Part shown: piece by piece, positions 48,337 to 57,261 of the stretch
Numbering within the stretch: position 1 is the stretch's first letter
How the letters are laid out: each line of letters opens with the position of its first letter
DNA from: Nocardia cyriacigeorgica
GTDB lineage: Bacteria; Actinomycetota; Actinomycetes; Mycobacteriales; Mycobacteriaceae
Length of the DNA: 64,000 nt
Reading direction: 5' to 3'
Assembly (NCBI RefSeq): GCF_010868145.1
Contig: NZ_JAAGUY010000004.1
Span: 183,491-247,490 of the forward strand
The notes under the pieces: generated by a model
The model's input: the letters and a program-made list of their open reading frames with translations, nothing else
What the model was told of the DNA's origin: nothing
The model's database searches: none
Translations under genes and position numbers: made by a program

Positions 48337-49008
48337 TCAACCCCGCAACCGCAATACCGCCATCACCCTGCGGTGATGAGTGTCCGACGGTGGCAGATCG
48401 AGCTTGGTGAAAATGTTGCCGATGTGCTTTTCCACCGCCCGCTCTGTGACAGTCATCGAGCGGGCGATAGCGCCGTTGGTGAGCCCCTGGGCCATGAGTT
48501 CGAGGACTTCACGCTCGCGTGGCGTCAACCGGTCGAGGGCTTGTTGCTGGCGGGAGGCGCCCATCAATTGGCTCACCACCTCGGGGTCGAGGGCGGTGCC
48601 GCCGGTGGCGACCCGGTCCAGGGCTTCCATGAACTCGCGAACATCGGCGACCCGATCCTTGAGCAGGTAGCCGACGCCGTTCGCGCCACTGGCGAGCAGT
48701 TCCGTGGCATAGCGGGTTTCCACCCATTGTGAGAAGACGAGCACGCCGGTGAGCGGGAATTTCCGGCGCAGTTCGATGGCGGCAAGCAGGCCCTCATCGG
48801 TGTACGACGGCGGCATCCGCACATCGACCACCGCCACGTCGGGCGCGTGCTCGGCGACAACCTCGGACAGGTTGGTGGCGTCCCCGACCATCGCCACCAC
48901 CCGGTGCCCGCGTTCGGTGAGCAGCCCGGCCAGGCCGTCGCGGAGGATGGCGCTGTCCTCCGCGATCACCACGCGTAGCGAATCCGGTTGGCCGGCACCG
49001 TTGTTCAT
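48337..49008 (-). CDS. NarL/LuxR-type response regulator
   Basis: A 223-residue response regulator. The receiver domain contains VVIAEDSAILRDGL, the phospho-acceptor aspartate in APDVAVVDVRMPPSYTDEG and the lysine in GYLLKDR. The C-terminal helix-turn-helix is LTPREREVLELMAQGLTNGAIARSMTVTERAVEKHIGNIFTKL. Its ATG overlaps the stop of the histidine kinase gene by 4 bases (ATGA), so the two form a two-component pair. Target genes are unknown. Confidence 0.93.
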   Translation of the reverse strand: MNNGAGQPDSLRVVIAEDSAILRDGLAGLLTERGHRVVAMVGDATNLSEVVAEHAPDVAVVDVRMPPSYTDEGLLAAIELRRKFPLTGVLVFSQWVETRYATELLASGANGVGYLLKDRVADVREFMEALDRVATGGTALDPEVVSQLMGASRQQQALDRLTPREREVLELMAQGLTNGAIARSMTVTERAVEKHIGNIFTKLDLPPSDTHHRRVMAVLRLRG

Positions 49009-50378
49009 CGCGGCCCCGCTGTCGGGAGGGTGATGGTGACAACGGTTGGCCCGCCGACCGGACTGTCAACGGTGAGGCTGCCGTCCACGCTCGCTGCTCG
49101 CGCCGCCAGCCCGGCCAGCCCACTGCCGGCCACCGGTTCACCCGCCATCGGTTGCAGGACTCCACCACTGCCGTTGTCGCGTACCGAAACCACCAGGCAA
49201 TCCTGACCGGAGGGCAGCACCGACACCCACGCATGGCTCGCACCCGCGTGCTTCACCACATTCGTCAGCAGTTCGGCGACGGAGAAGTAGGCGATCGCCT
49301 CGATGGCAGGATTCGGCCGCGCGGGCAGATGCACCCGCAGCTCCACCGGAACCGAGCAACGAGCGGCCAGTGTCTCCAGGGCCGGCTCCAGGCCCAATTC
49401 CAGTGCAGGCGGGTGGATTCCACGGACCAGCTCGCGCAGTTCGGCCAGCGCCTCTTTCGTGCCGGCATGGGCGTCGGCGATCAGGTCACGGGCGTCACCG
49501 CCGTTTTCCAGGCGCTCCTCGGCCCGCCCGAGCGCCATCGCGATGGTGACAAGTCGCGCCTGGGTGCCGTCGTGCAGATCGCGTTCCAGCCTGCGCAGGG
49601 TGGCGGCGGAATCCTCGACCGCGACGCGCCTGCTCTCCTGGAGGTCGGCCATGCGCCGGTCGCGCGCGGTCGGTGCCAGCAGCCAGATCGCCAGCTGGCG
49701 ATGCACCAGGCACACCACGCGGAACAGCCACGGCAGTGCGAAACAGCCGATGACGCCGAGCGCTGCGAAGCCGAGCACCCGGGGCCAGGTATCGATGTAG
49801 AAGTCGCCGAACTGGGCGAGTGAATGCCGCTCGACTCCGTTCTCATCGATATTGGTCGGGTTCAGCAAGTACCACGGGAGCGGCGAGATCGCCGTGAACC
49901 CGATCATCGCGGTCGCGATCAGCACGAAGTACCCGCCGACCATGCCGACGATGCCCTGCACCACAACAAAAGCCAGTGCCCGCCAGCTCGGCAGATCGGT
50001 GAACGCGGACTTCAGGAAGCCGAAGAGCCCGGAGTGCGGTGCGAACGGCGGTGGCGCGTCCAGGGGGGTGCCGAGCAGATCGCGCACCAGCGCTCGATAC
50101 ACATGCCCCCACAGGCGCCCACCGAGGATCACCAGAGCCAGGATGGGGATACCGATGATGGTCAGCGCCACCAGCACACCACCTCCGCCGGCCAGGTAGA
50201 TGTAGCCGACGCCGAGCGTGCCGAGGATGAACGAAACGATCAGGTAGCCGAGCTCTTTCCACGTCCTCGAGGTGAAGGGTGCGCGCAGGATGGTCCGCAG
50301 CACCTGCGGGCCCTTCGGCTCGGGTTTTCTGGCCGGTTTGTCGAGTACCAACGTCGGAGTGACGGAAGAATCGGTCAT
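49005..50378 (-). CDS. Sensor histidine kinase of the NarX/DesK type
   Basis: A 457-residue kinase with an N-terminal membrane sensor domain. Four helices lie in two pairs (about 45-85 and 130-215), matching the putative sensor domain common in actinobacterial kinases. HisKA_3 carries the phosphorylated His in RRLERDLHDGTQARLVTIAMALGRAEE. The ATPase domain has the N box FSVAELLTNVVKHAGASHAWVS, VSVRDNGSGG and SGLAGLAARAASVDG. It is divergent from the DUF4190 gene. ATG 50378 is the working start; 50387 is possible. Confidence 0.9.
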   Translation of the reverse strand: MTDSSVTPTLVLDKPARKPEPKGPQVLRTILRAPFTSRTWKELGYLIVSFILGTLGVGYIYLAGGGGVLVALTIIGIPILALVILGGRLWGHVYRALVRDLLGTPLDAPPPFAPHSGLFGFLKSAFTDLPSWRALAFVVVQGIVGMVGGYFVLIATAMIGFTAISPLPWYLLNPTNIDENGVERHSLAQFGDFYIDTWPRVLGFAALGVIGCFALPWLFRVVCLVHRQLAIWLLAPTARDRRMADLQESRRVAVEDSAATLRRLERDLHDGTQARLVTIAMALGRAEERLENGGDARDLIADAHAGTKEALAELRELVRGIHPPALELGLEPALETLAARCSVPVELRVHLPARPNPAIEAIAYFSVAELLTNVVKHAGASHAWVSVLPSGQDCLVVSVRDNGSGGVLQPMAGEPVAGSGLAGLAARAASVDGSLTVDSPVGGPTVVTITLPTAGPR

Positions 50379-50485
50379 GAGCTCCATGTTCGTCGTGGCG
50401 GGTGGCCCGATCGAGGGCGCTGACCACCGGGTCGATGGTGTAGCTCGCCCCACCATGGTGCCCGCCCACCGTTAACATCACCGGC

Positions 50486-50923
50486 ATGACATACCCACCG
50501 CAGCAGCCGCCCGGCTCCGATCCATACAAGTCCCACGGCTCGGACCCCTACGCTGCGCAGCCATACGGCGCGCAACCCTATGGCGCGGCACCAGGTTATG
50601 GTGCGGCGCCCGGTTACGGCGCGCCCGGTTACCCACAGCCCTACGGATACGGTCCGCCGCAGGATCATCCCCAGGCCACCACGATCCTGATCCTCGGCAT
50701 CCTCAGCCTGGTCATGTGTGGCATTCTCGGGCCGTTCGCGTGGACGATGGGTAAGAAGGCGCTGGCTGAAATCGACGCTTCCGGGGGGATGATCGGGGGT
50801 CGGGGGAACGTCAAGGCGGGCTACATCTGCGGGATGATCTCGTCGATTCTGCTGATCGTCTCGATCGTCTTCTTCATCCTGTACATCATCATCGTCGTCA
50901 TCGCCATCGGCGCCTCCGCGTAG
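50486..50923 (+). CDS. DUF4190 membrane protein with YG-rich N-terminus
   Basis: A 145-residue protein. Residues 1-60 are rich in proline, glycine, tyrosine and alanine (QPYGAQPYGAAPGYGAAPGYGAPGYPQPYGYGPPQ), likely disordered and cytoplasmic. Two helices follow: ATTILILGILSLVMCGILGPFAWTMG and KAGYICGMISSILLIVSIVFFILYIIIVVIAIG, typical of DUF4190. Function unknown. It is divergent from the histidine kinase with about 100 bp between starts and may be under the same two-component system. Confidence 0.8.
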   Translation: MTYPPQQPPGSDPYKSHGSDPYAAQPYGAQPYGAAPGYGAAPGYGAPGYPQPYGYGPPQDHPQATTILILGILSLVMCGILGPFAWTMGKKALAEIDASGGMIGGRGNVKAGYICGMISSILLIVSIVFFILYIIIVVIAIGASA

Positions 50924-50975
50924 TTCGCGCCTGCCGACCTCCGGCGACGTCACCTCGGGAATTAGCATCGTCGGC

Positions 50976-51659
50976 GTGAACGACCTCGCGCCGGACGTGC
51001 CGGAACAGCTACCCGGACCCACCGAATGGGGCGAGCATCCGCACGGTGTCGGCCCATGGGCAGACGAATTCGGCGGGCAGCCACCGGACGATCCACGACT
51101 CGATCCGGTGCTGCTCGCCGAGGGCGATCGCCGCAACGTGGTCGACGCCTATCGGTATTGGACTCGCGAAGCGATCGTCGCCGATATCGATCGGCGCAGG
51201 CATCCCTTCCACGTCGCGATCGAGAACTTCGGACACGACGCGAATATCGGCACCGTTGTCCGCACTGCCAACGCGTTCGCGGCCGCGGCGGTGCACATCA
51301 TCGGTAGACGGCGCTGGAATCGTCGCGGCGCCATGGTCACCGACCGCTATCAGCACATCGAGCACCACACCGATATCGCCGCCCTGATGGAGTTCGCCCG
51401 CCGGGAGGAACTGACCGTCGTCGCGGTCGACAATGTCCCCGGTTCGGTGCCGTTGGAAACCGCTCGACTCCCGCGCCGCTGCCTGCTGCTGTTCGGCCAG
51501 GAGGGCCCCGGCGTCACCGAACATGCTCGCGAAGCCGCGACGCTGACGGTGTCCATTGCTCAGTTCGGCTCCACCCGCAGCATCAATGCCGGTGTGGCCG
51601 CAGGCATCGCCATGCACGCCTGGATAGGTCAACATGCCGATCTGACCACAGCCTGGTAA
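50976..51659 (+). CDS. SpoU/TrmH-family RNA 2'-O-methyltransferase
   Basis: A 227-residue SPOUT methyltransferase, Rv0380c-like. The three SPOUT motifs are visible: FGHDANIGTVVRTANAFAAAAVHIIG, then LLLFGQEGPGVTEHAREAA and SIAQFGSTRSINAGVAAGIAMHAW, which make the SAM-binding trefoil knot. The N-terminal 60 residues precede the catalytic fold. The tRNA or rRNA target is unknown. GTG 50976 is used. It ends 45 bp before the GH76 gene on the same strand. Confidence 0.88.
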   Translation: MNDLAPDVPEQLPGPTEWGEHPHGVGPWADEFGGQPPDDPRLDPVLLAEGDRRNVVDAYRYWTREAIVADIDRRRHPFHVAIENFGHDANIGTVVRTANAFAAAAVHIIGRRRWNRRGAMVTDRYQHIEHHTDIAALMEFARREELTVVAVDNVPGSVPLETARLPRRCLLLFGQEGPGVTEHAREAATLTVSIAQFGSTRSINAGVAAGIAMHAWIGQHADLTTAW

Positions 51660-51704
51660 CAATTAGACGGCGAAACCCGGTCCCGACCTGGCACCATTGG
51701 AGCT

Positions 51705-52871
51705 ATGACCACGCGGAGGGACGCCCGGCGTCAGGGGGAATTCAATGAGCCGACGCCCACGCTGTGGTCCGAACGCGCCGATATGGCCGAATCGGCCATC
51801 ATCTCCCGGCATCTGCGTCCGCTGTGGGGACTGCCCGGCACCACACTCGGCGTGGTCGGCTGGCCGGCCACCAGACGTGAGCGCCTGTTCATGTCCTGGC
51901 ATTACTGGTGGCAGGCGCATCTGATCGACTGTGCGGTCGACGCGGCCACCCGGGTGCCGACTCCGGCCCGCCGCAAACGGATCAGCGCCCTCGCCCGCTC
52001 GCATCGCCTGCGCAACATCACCGGCTGGACCAACCGCTACTACGACGATATGGCTTGGCTGGCCATCGCTGTGGAGCGCGCGCACCGGACCCAGGACACC
52101 GAGGAGGCACCTGGAGCGCTGCTCGCGCTGGGGAAGGAACTCTACGAATCCTGGGACCCCGATACCGGTGGCGGCATTCCCTGGCGGGTGGGCGCCGACT
52201 ATTTCAATGCGCCCGCGAACGGTCCGGCGGCGATCGCGTTGCTGCGGCTCGGCCGCCATGAACGCGCAGCCGAGATGGCCGACTGGCTCGACGCCACACT
52301 GCGCGACCCGGAGACCGGGCTGATCCTGGACGGCATCCATCTGCCCTCCGGTGAGATCGAACGCCCGGTGTTCACCTACTGCCAGGGTGTCGTGCTCGGC
52401 CTGGAGACCGAACTCGCGGTCCACACCGGAGAGGCGAAACACCTCGAGCGAGTGCATCGCCTGCTGGCCGCGGTCGAGGACCGGATGACAACGCGCGGCG
52501 TCGTCCAAGGTGGCGGTGGCGGAGACGGTGGCCTGTTCAACGGCATATTGATCCGCTACCTCGCAGTGGTGGCCTTGATGCTTCCCGGCGATGACGCAGA
52601 GCAGGAAGCCGACCGGCGCTGCGCCGCCTCGATCGTGCTGTCGTCGGCGAAGGCGGCGTGGACGAACCGCCTCGAGGTGGAGGGCGAACCGCTGTTCGGC
52701 CACGACTGGAGCAAACAGGCACAGCTTCCAGGCGGAAGTTCCGGCGCCGGGCACTTCACTTCCGGCGGTTCGGTGACGTCATCGAAGGTGCCCGAACGCG
52801 ATCTGTCGGTGCAATTGTCGGGGTGGATGCTGATGGAGGCGGCGCATTTGGTGAGCGCGGCGGGGATGTGA
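51705..52871 (+). CDS. GH76-family glycoside hydrolase
   Basis: A 388-residue (alpha/alpha)6-barrel protein of family GH76, alpha-1,6-mannanases. The hallmark paired aspartates are in TNRYYDDMAWLAIAVERAH. Further family features are GGIPWRV, NAPANGPAAIALLRLGR, FTYCQGVVLGLETEL and GGDGGLFNGILIRYLA. No signal peptide is seen, so it appears cytoplasmic, unlike secreted mannanases. It could act on intracellular mannosyl-glycolipid or glycoconjugate material; that is inference. Start ATG 51705. Confidence 0.85.
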   Translation: MTTRRDARRQGEFNEPTPTLWSERADMAESAIISRHLRPLWGLPGTTLGVVGWPATRRERLFMSWHYWWQAHLIDCAVDAATRVPTPARRKRISALARSHRLRNITGWTNRYYDDMAWLAIAVERAHRTQDTEEAPGALLALGKELYESWDPDTGGGIPWRVGADYFNAPANGPAAIALLRLGRHERAAEMADWLDATLRDPETGLILDGIHLPSGEIERPVFTYCQGVVLGLETELAVHTGEAKHLERVHRLLAAVEDRMTTRGVVQGGGGGDGGLFNGILIRYLAVVALMLPGDDAEQEADRRCAASIVLSSAKAAWTNRLEVEGEPLFGHDWSKQAQLPGGSSGAGHFTSGGSVTSSKVPERDLSVQLSGWMLMEAAHLVSAAGM

Positions 52872-52939
52872 ACGACCCGCCGGGCGGGCTTGACGTTGAT
52901 ACGCACCGCCTCGGCTCAGTTGGGCCTTTCCAAGCCCGC

Positions 52940-53482
52940 TCAGGTCAGTCGATAGGTGAGCTTGGCGAACTGGCCCATCTGCTCGACACCGACCAACCGC
53001 ATCCGGTCCGAGAGGATCCGGCGCGGCAGCAGCGGCGCACCGCCACCGAGCGTCACCGGGGTGATGCCGACGATCACTTCGTCGAGCAGGCCCGCGTCGG
53101 CGAATTGCCCGGCCAGTTCTCCGCCGCCGACCACCCAGATGTCGCGATCGCCCGCCGCCGCGGCCATCTGCTCGTGCACCGCGCCCACATCGCCTGCGGC
53201 GAAGTGGAGGTTCGCTCCGGGGATCGCGGGCAGGTCGCGATGGGTGAACACCCAGCAGGGGCGGTCACCGTAGTTCTCCGGCCAGTACTCCTGTGGGTTG
53301 TTGGCGGCCATCCATTCGTAGGTCGTTGCGCCCATACACATGGCTCCGACGCCGAGCAGGAACTCGTCCACATCGCTGGTCGCGGTATCGGCGTCGGCCA
53401 CGGCCATCAGCCAATCCAAGGAGTTGTCCGGGTCGGCGATGTAGCCGTCGAGGCTGGTCGCGGTGTAGTAGAGGGTCGTCAT
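52940..53482 (-). CDS. RibD C-terminal / dihydrofolate-reductase-like protein
   Basis: A 180-residue protein of the RibD C-terminal reductase fold (YyaP/YwjB-like). It begins TTLYYTATSLDGYIADPDNSLDWL and has the MCMGATTYEWM loop, WVFTHRDLPAIPGANLHF, the NADPH-binding IWVVGGGELAGQFADAGLLDEV and a C-terminal TYRLT. Many members have unknown substrates. ATG 53482 is used; six more residues to 53500 are possible. It converges with GH76. Confidence 0.83.
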   Translation of the reverse strand: MTTLYYTATSLDGYIADPDNSLDWLMAVADADTATSDVDEFLLGVGAMCMGATTYEWMAANNPQEYWPENYGDRPCWVFTHRDLPAIPGANLHFAAGDVGAVHEQMAAAAGDRDIWVVGGGELAGQFADAGLLDEVIVGITPVTLGGGAPLLPRRILSDRMRLVGVEQMGQFAKLTYRLT

Positions 53483-53664
53483 GGACGTCGATCCTGGCAC
53501 CGAAACCTGACATCTTCGGTCAGGTTTATCTCCATCTCGATGTGGCGGTGCCGAAATCGGCAGGCACGTGGATCGCTGGCCTGCAGTACCGCGCTGCCGA
53601 AATGGGGGACCGCAGCTGAACCGTCCACGACCGCCCGCTCGATCTTTGACGGTCCTGCCTGAGG

Positions 53665-54120
53665 CTACGAGCTCCCGGCGGCAGGTTCGGGTGCGAGGAG
53701 CGTCGTCACGGCGGCGATGGTCTTGGTGTCCCAGTAGAACGGCCGGATCTCGGCGATCCGGCCGTTCTCCAGGCGCAGGGTTTGCAGGATCGGGAAGTCG
53801 AGCTCACGTCCGGTGGCGCGGGCTCGGGCGTGGATTCGGGTGTGGACTACGGCGGTGGTGCCGGTGGCGAGGAATTGCTGGTCGAGGAGGTCGAAGACTT
53901 CCCATACGGCGCTCATTGCGGTGAAGAAGCGTTCGAGGCCGGTGTGGCCACGCCAGATGCCCCCGTATGGGAGGGCATCGGCCTGGTAAAGGACGACGTC
54001 CGGGGAGAAGTAGGGAGCGAGGGTAGCGAAGGAGGCTCGACCTGGGCCACCTGCGGCCAGGTAGCGAGCTTCGGCGGCGTACATGCCGGTGAGGACGTCG
54101 AGCGCGGTGTGGTCGGACAT
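53665..54120 (-). CDS. SnoaL-like (NTF2-fold) protein
   Basis: A 151-residue SnoaL-like polyketide-cyclase / nuclear-transport-factor-fold protein. Typical elements are APYFSPDVVLYQADALPYGGIWRGHTGLERFFTAMSAVWE, and ATGRELDFPILQTLRLENGRIAEIRPFYWDT. Such proteins bind small hydrophobic ligands or act as isomerases or cyclases; the substrate is unknown. ATG 54120 starts the fold; residues further upstream are not part of it. Confidence 0.78.
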   Translation of the reverse strand: MSDHTALDVLTGMYAAEARYLAAGGPGRASFATLAPYFSPDVVLYQADALPYGGIWRGHTGLERFFTAMSAVWEVFDLLDQQFLATGTTAVVHTRIHARARATGRELDFPILQTLRLENGRIAEIRPFYWDTKTIAAVTTLLAPEPAAGSS

Positions 54121-54230
54121 GGAATCAGTGTTGCGCCGCACAGAACTAGACGCTGGCGATATTCGGACACCGCGACTCATCTGCTCACGTGCCGTTCCAG
54201 GCATATCCTGGACCTACGGGGTGATGGCGC

Positions 54231-54677
54231 ATGGACCACGTGCGAGTGTTGCGGGTGGTGCTCGGGGTGACGGCCGGGTACCTGATCCTGCTTGCGCTGT
54301 GGCTGGGGTGGGTGGTGAACCATACGCCGGACGGGACCGTGCCGTTCCAGATCATGGCGCTGGTGGGGATGTTCGGGTCGTGTATCGGGATCGGGTTGAT
54401 GTGGACCGGGCGGCCGTCGAAGGCGGATCGGCAGCTGGCGCGGCACGGGATCGAGGGCTGGGCACGGGTCGAGCATGTGCGGCCGCTGGCGCGGACCGAT
54501 CATCACAGTGAGATGACCGAGTTGGATCTGGAGTTCACCGTGCCGGGGTCCGAAAGTTACCGGGGGACGGTGGTTTACGACGTGACGCCAGCCGACAAGG
54601 AGCGCTTGGCGATCGGGGAGACGATTTCGATCCGCGTCGACCCGGCAAACCGGGATCGAGTGATGTTCTGTCTCTGA
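54231..54677 (+). CDS. Two-helix membrane protein, DUF3592-like
   Basis: A 148-residue protein with helices near 10-30 and 38-60, and a cytoplasmic or exposed beta-rich tail. The tail reads GIEGWARVEHVRPLARTDHH, ELDLEFTVPGSESYRGTVVYDV and ISIRVDPANRDRVMFCL, similar in style to DUF3592 domains. Function unknown. It is divergent from the SnoaL-like gene and starts at ATG 54231. Confidence 0.65.
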   Translation: MDHVRVLRVVLGVTAGYLILLALWLGWVVNHTPDGTVPFQIMALVGMFGSCIGIGLMWTGRPSKADRQLARHGIEGWARVEHVRPLARTDHHSEMTELDLEFTVPGSESYRGTVVYDVTPADKERLAIGETISIRVDPANRDRVMFCL

Positions 54678-54778
54678 CAGGCGCCGAGCACTCACCGTGA
54701 TCGCCGTGGCAGCGCCGATCCGGAGGATTCGAGCGAACCGCGTTTCGCATGCGCCGGTGCGCCCCGGCCACGCCGCAC

Positions 54779-55471
54779 TCAGCCGCGGTTCGCGTGCGCC
54801 TTCGGATCGGCGAGCAAGTACTGCGCCGCACCATAAGTCGCCAGAATGACACCTTCGGTCACCCGCCGCGACCGCTCACTGCGCGCGAACAGCCGCCGCA
54901 GCACGATCAACCCATCGGACACCGTGAACAGCAGCGCACCCAGCCCGAGCCTGCTCCGCGGATCATCGTTCGGAATATTCAACCCCGCAACGTTTTCCGC
55001 ACCAGGTGCGAGTGCCGGATCCGATGCGAGCACCGCCGCGGTGCCCAGCGTCGCACCGTAGGCCGTCAACGGCGCCGCTATGGCAGGTGCCTTGGCACGC
55101 ATCAACGCACCCGCACCAAGCCACGCCACCACTCGCGGCACAGCAATCGCCGGTTGCGGCCGCGCACCATGGCGCCACCACAGCGTCGCGTACCCGGCCT
55201 GCATCACCGCGAACGACGACGCACCGGCGATCAGCCTGCGGTCGTCATCAGGGGCGATGAGAAGCACGTCACCGACGGTGGCGGCGCCGAGCGCGCCGAG
55301 CAGCACGGTCCGGTCGGTCGGGTCGAGTTCGGCTTCGGTGCACGCGACATCCGCCGCGAGCAGCGGCATCATCAACGGCTTGGCAACCCATTGGAGCTTG
55401 TCGCGCCCGGTGAGGGCACCGAACACGGTGACGGCGGTGGCGACGAGATATCCGGTGCGAAAGGGCCGCAT
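54779..55471 (-). CDS. YhhN / TMEM86-family membrane protein
   Basis: A 230-residue integral membrane protein of the YhhN/lysoplasmalogenase family. It has about eight short helices with the typical KPLMMPLLA, GALGAATVGDVLLI, LIAGASSFAVMQAGYATLW, YGATLGTAAVLA and ALLFTVSDGLIVLRRLF segments. Animal TMEM86 cleaves the vinyl-ether bond of lysoplasmalogen; the bacterial substrate is unclear. Its start is 3 bp after the stop of the FabH-like gene, so the two are probably cotranscribed. Confidence 0.83.
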   Translation of the reverse strand: MRPFRTGYLVATAVTVFGALTGRDKLQWVAKPLMMPLLAADVACTEAELDPTDRTVLLGALGAATVGDVLLIAPDDDRRLIAGASSFAVMQAGYATLWWRHGARPQPAIAVPRVVAWLGAGALMRAKAPAIAAPLTAYGATLGTAAVLASDPALAPGAENVAGLNIPNDDPRSRLGLGALLFTVSDGLIVLRRLFARSERSRRVTEGVILATYGAAQYLLADPKAHANRG

Positions 55472-55474
55472 CTG

Positions 55475-56533
55475 TCAGAAGCTCGGCTCGGCGGGTTTGG
55501 GCGGCAGGGTGACGACCTGCCCGGCGTAGCTGAGCCCGGCACCGAACCCGAGCAGCAACGCCAACTGACCGCCCTTGGCCTTACCGGTGACCAGCATTTC
55601 CTCCATGGCCAGCGGGATCGAGGCGGCCGAGGTGTTGCCGGTGTTCTCGATGTCATTGGCCATCGGGATGTCCTCGGCCAGGCCGAGGTTCTTCTTCATC
55701 AGCTCGTTGATGCGGGCGTTGGCCTGATGCGGCACGAACACCTCGATGTCCTCCTTGGCGACCCCGGAGGCATTCAGTGCGTCCGACAGCGCGCGCGGCA
55801 GCGTCACCGCGGCCCAGCGGAACACCTTGGGACCTTCCATGCGCAGCGCCATCCGCTTCAGCGGCTCGCCGTCGTAGCCTTCTTCCTGGATCGCGTCGGC
55901 CCTGTTCATGTATTCGAGGAAGTCGACGTCCTGGGCGATGGCCTCGGCGTTCTCGCCGTCACTCCCCCACACCGTCGGGGAGATGCCGTTCTCCTCGCTC
56001 GGGCCGACGACGACGGCGCCCGCACCGTCACCGAAGATCATCGCGGTACCGCGGTCGGTCGGGTCGAGACCGACAGTCATCGTTTCGGCGCCGATGACCA
56101 GCACGTATTCGGCCGAACCCGACCGGATCAGGTCAGCGGCGACACCGAGGCCGTATCCGAAACCACCGCAGCCGGAGGTCAGATCGAAGGCGGGAATGCC
56201 GTTGATGCCCAGGTCCGAGGCAATGGTCGGCGCGCCGTGCGGGGTGAGCTTGAGCCAGCTGGAGGTACACAGGATGAGCGCACCGATCTTGGACCGGTCG
56301 ATGCCGGTGTTGTTCAATGCGCGGTCACCGGCGGCCGCGGCCATCGAACGCAGCGTCTCGTCGCCGCTGATCCAGCGACGGTTGCGAACACCGGTGCGCT
56401 CGTAGATCCACTGGTCGGTCGAGTCGAGAACCTCGCACACCTCGTCATTGCTGACCACGCGCTGCGGCCGGTAGGCACCGATACCGAGCATCGCGACATT
56501 GTCGCGACCCTTCTTGACTGCAATGCTCACCAC
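55475..56533 (-). CDS. fabH: FabH-like 3-oxoacyl-ACP synthase III
   Basis: A 352-residue KAS III. The catalytic triad is complete: Cys in FDLTSGCGGFGYGLG, His in VFVPHQANARINELM and Asn in DIENTGNTSAASIPLAM. The N-terminal MLGIGAYRPQRVVSNDEVCEVLDSTDQWIYERTGVRNRRW and GLSYAGQVV end are typical. It starts fatty acid synthesis by joining acyl-CoA and malonyl-ACP; mycobacterial FabH links FAS-I to FAS-II. Whether it is the sole FabH is unknown, and a KAS III in another role is possible. GTG 56533 or 56530 starts it. Confidence 0.88.
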   Translation of the reverse strand: MVSIAVKKGRDNVAMLGIGAYRPQRVVSNDEVCEVLDSTDQWIYERTGVRNRRWISGDETLRSMAAAAGDRALNNTGIDRSKIGALILCTSSWLKLTPHGAPTIASDLGINGIPAFDLTSGCGGFGYGLGVAADLIRSGSAEYVLVIGAETMTVGLDPTDRGTAMIFGDGAGAVVVGPSEENGISPTVWGSDGENAEAIAQDVDFLEYMNRADAIQEEGYDGEPLKRMALRMEGPKVFRWAAVTLPRALSDALNASGVAKEDIEVFVPHQANARINELMKKNLGLAEDIPMANDIENTGNTSAASIPLAMEEMLVTGKAKGGQLALLLGFGAGLSYAGQVVTLPPKPAEPSF

Positions 56534-56596
56534 GGCGACTCACACGACCCTTCAACTACCGAATTAATCAGCACCAGGCTAGCCGAGGGCAACTAC

Positions 56597-57145
56597 TCAG
56601 CCCAGGGCGAGATCCTTCAGTCCGAGAATCGAACGGTACTCCAGTCCCTCGGCGGCAATGACCTGATCGGCGCCGGTCTCCCGGTCCACCACGGTCGCCA
56701 CTCCGACGACGGTCGCACCCGCCTCACGCAGCGCGCGCACGGCCGTGAGCGGCGAGTTACCGGTGGTGGTGGTGTCCTCGACGACCAGCACCCGTTTGCC
56801 GACGATGTCGGGACCTTCGATCTGGCGCTGCATGCCGTGCGTCTTGGCGGCCTTGCGCACCACGAACGCGTCGATCGGGCGGCCGGGCGCGTGCATGACG
56901 GCCAGCGCCACCGGATCGGCGCCCATGGTGAGCCCTCCGACGGCATCGAAGTCCCAGTCGGCTACCAGCTCGCGAAGCAGTTTGCCGATCAGCGGCCCGG
57001 CCTGATGGTGCAGGGTCGCGCGACGCAGGTCGACGTAGTAGTCGGCCTCTTTACCCGAGGACAGCGTCACCTTGCCGTGCACAACGGCGAGTTCGCGCAC
57101 CAGCGCCGCCAAACTGTCCCGGTCGGTTGTTGCCTGGTCGATCAT
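56597..57145 (-). CDS. pyrE: Orotate phosphoribosyltransferase
   Basis: A 182-residue type I phosphoribosyltransferase making orotidine-5'-phosphate in UMP synthesis. It has the YYVDLRRATLHH substrate region, the FVVRKAAKTHGMQRQIEG flexible hood, and the PRPP motif VLVVEDTTTTGNSPLTAV. ATG 57145 follows a GGAAGGA site; a frame open to 57169 is leader. In M. tuberculosis pyrE also precedes ttfA and clpB. Length is close to the family norm. Confidence 0.95.
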   Translation of the reverse strand: MIDQATTDRDSLAALVRELAVVHGKVTLSSGKEADYYVDLRRATLHHQAGPLIGKLLRELVADWDFDAVGGLTMGADPVALAVMHAPGRPIDAFVVRKAAKTHGMQRQIEGPDIVGKRVLVVEDTTTTGNSPLTAVRALREAGATVVGVATVVDRETGADQVIAAEGLEYRSILGLKDLALG

Positions 57146-57261
57146 GTGAGTCCTTCCGCGTGTGTTCAACGAGTCGCGTCACAGCGGTTTCGGCGAAGTC
57201 CGCCCGCCAGCACCTGCGGGTCAAGGGTACGGCGTGCGCTGTGGACGCCGAGCAGAGCGGG

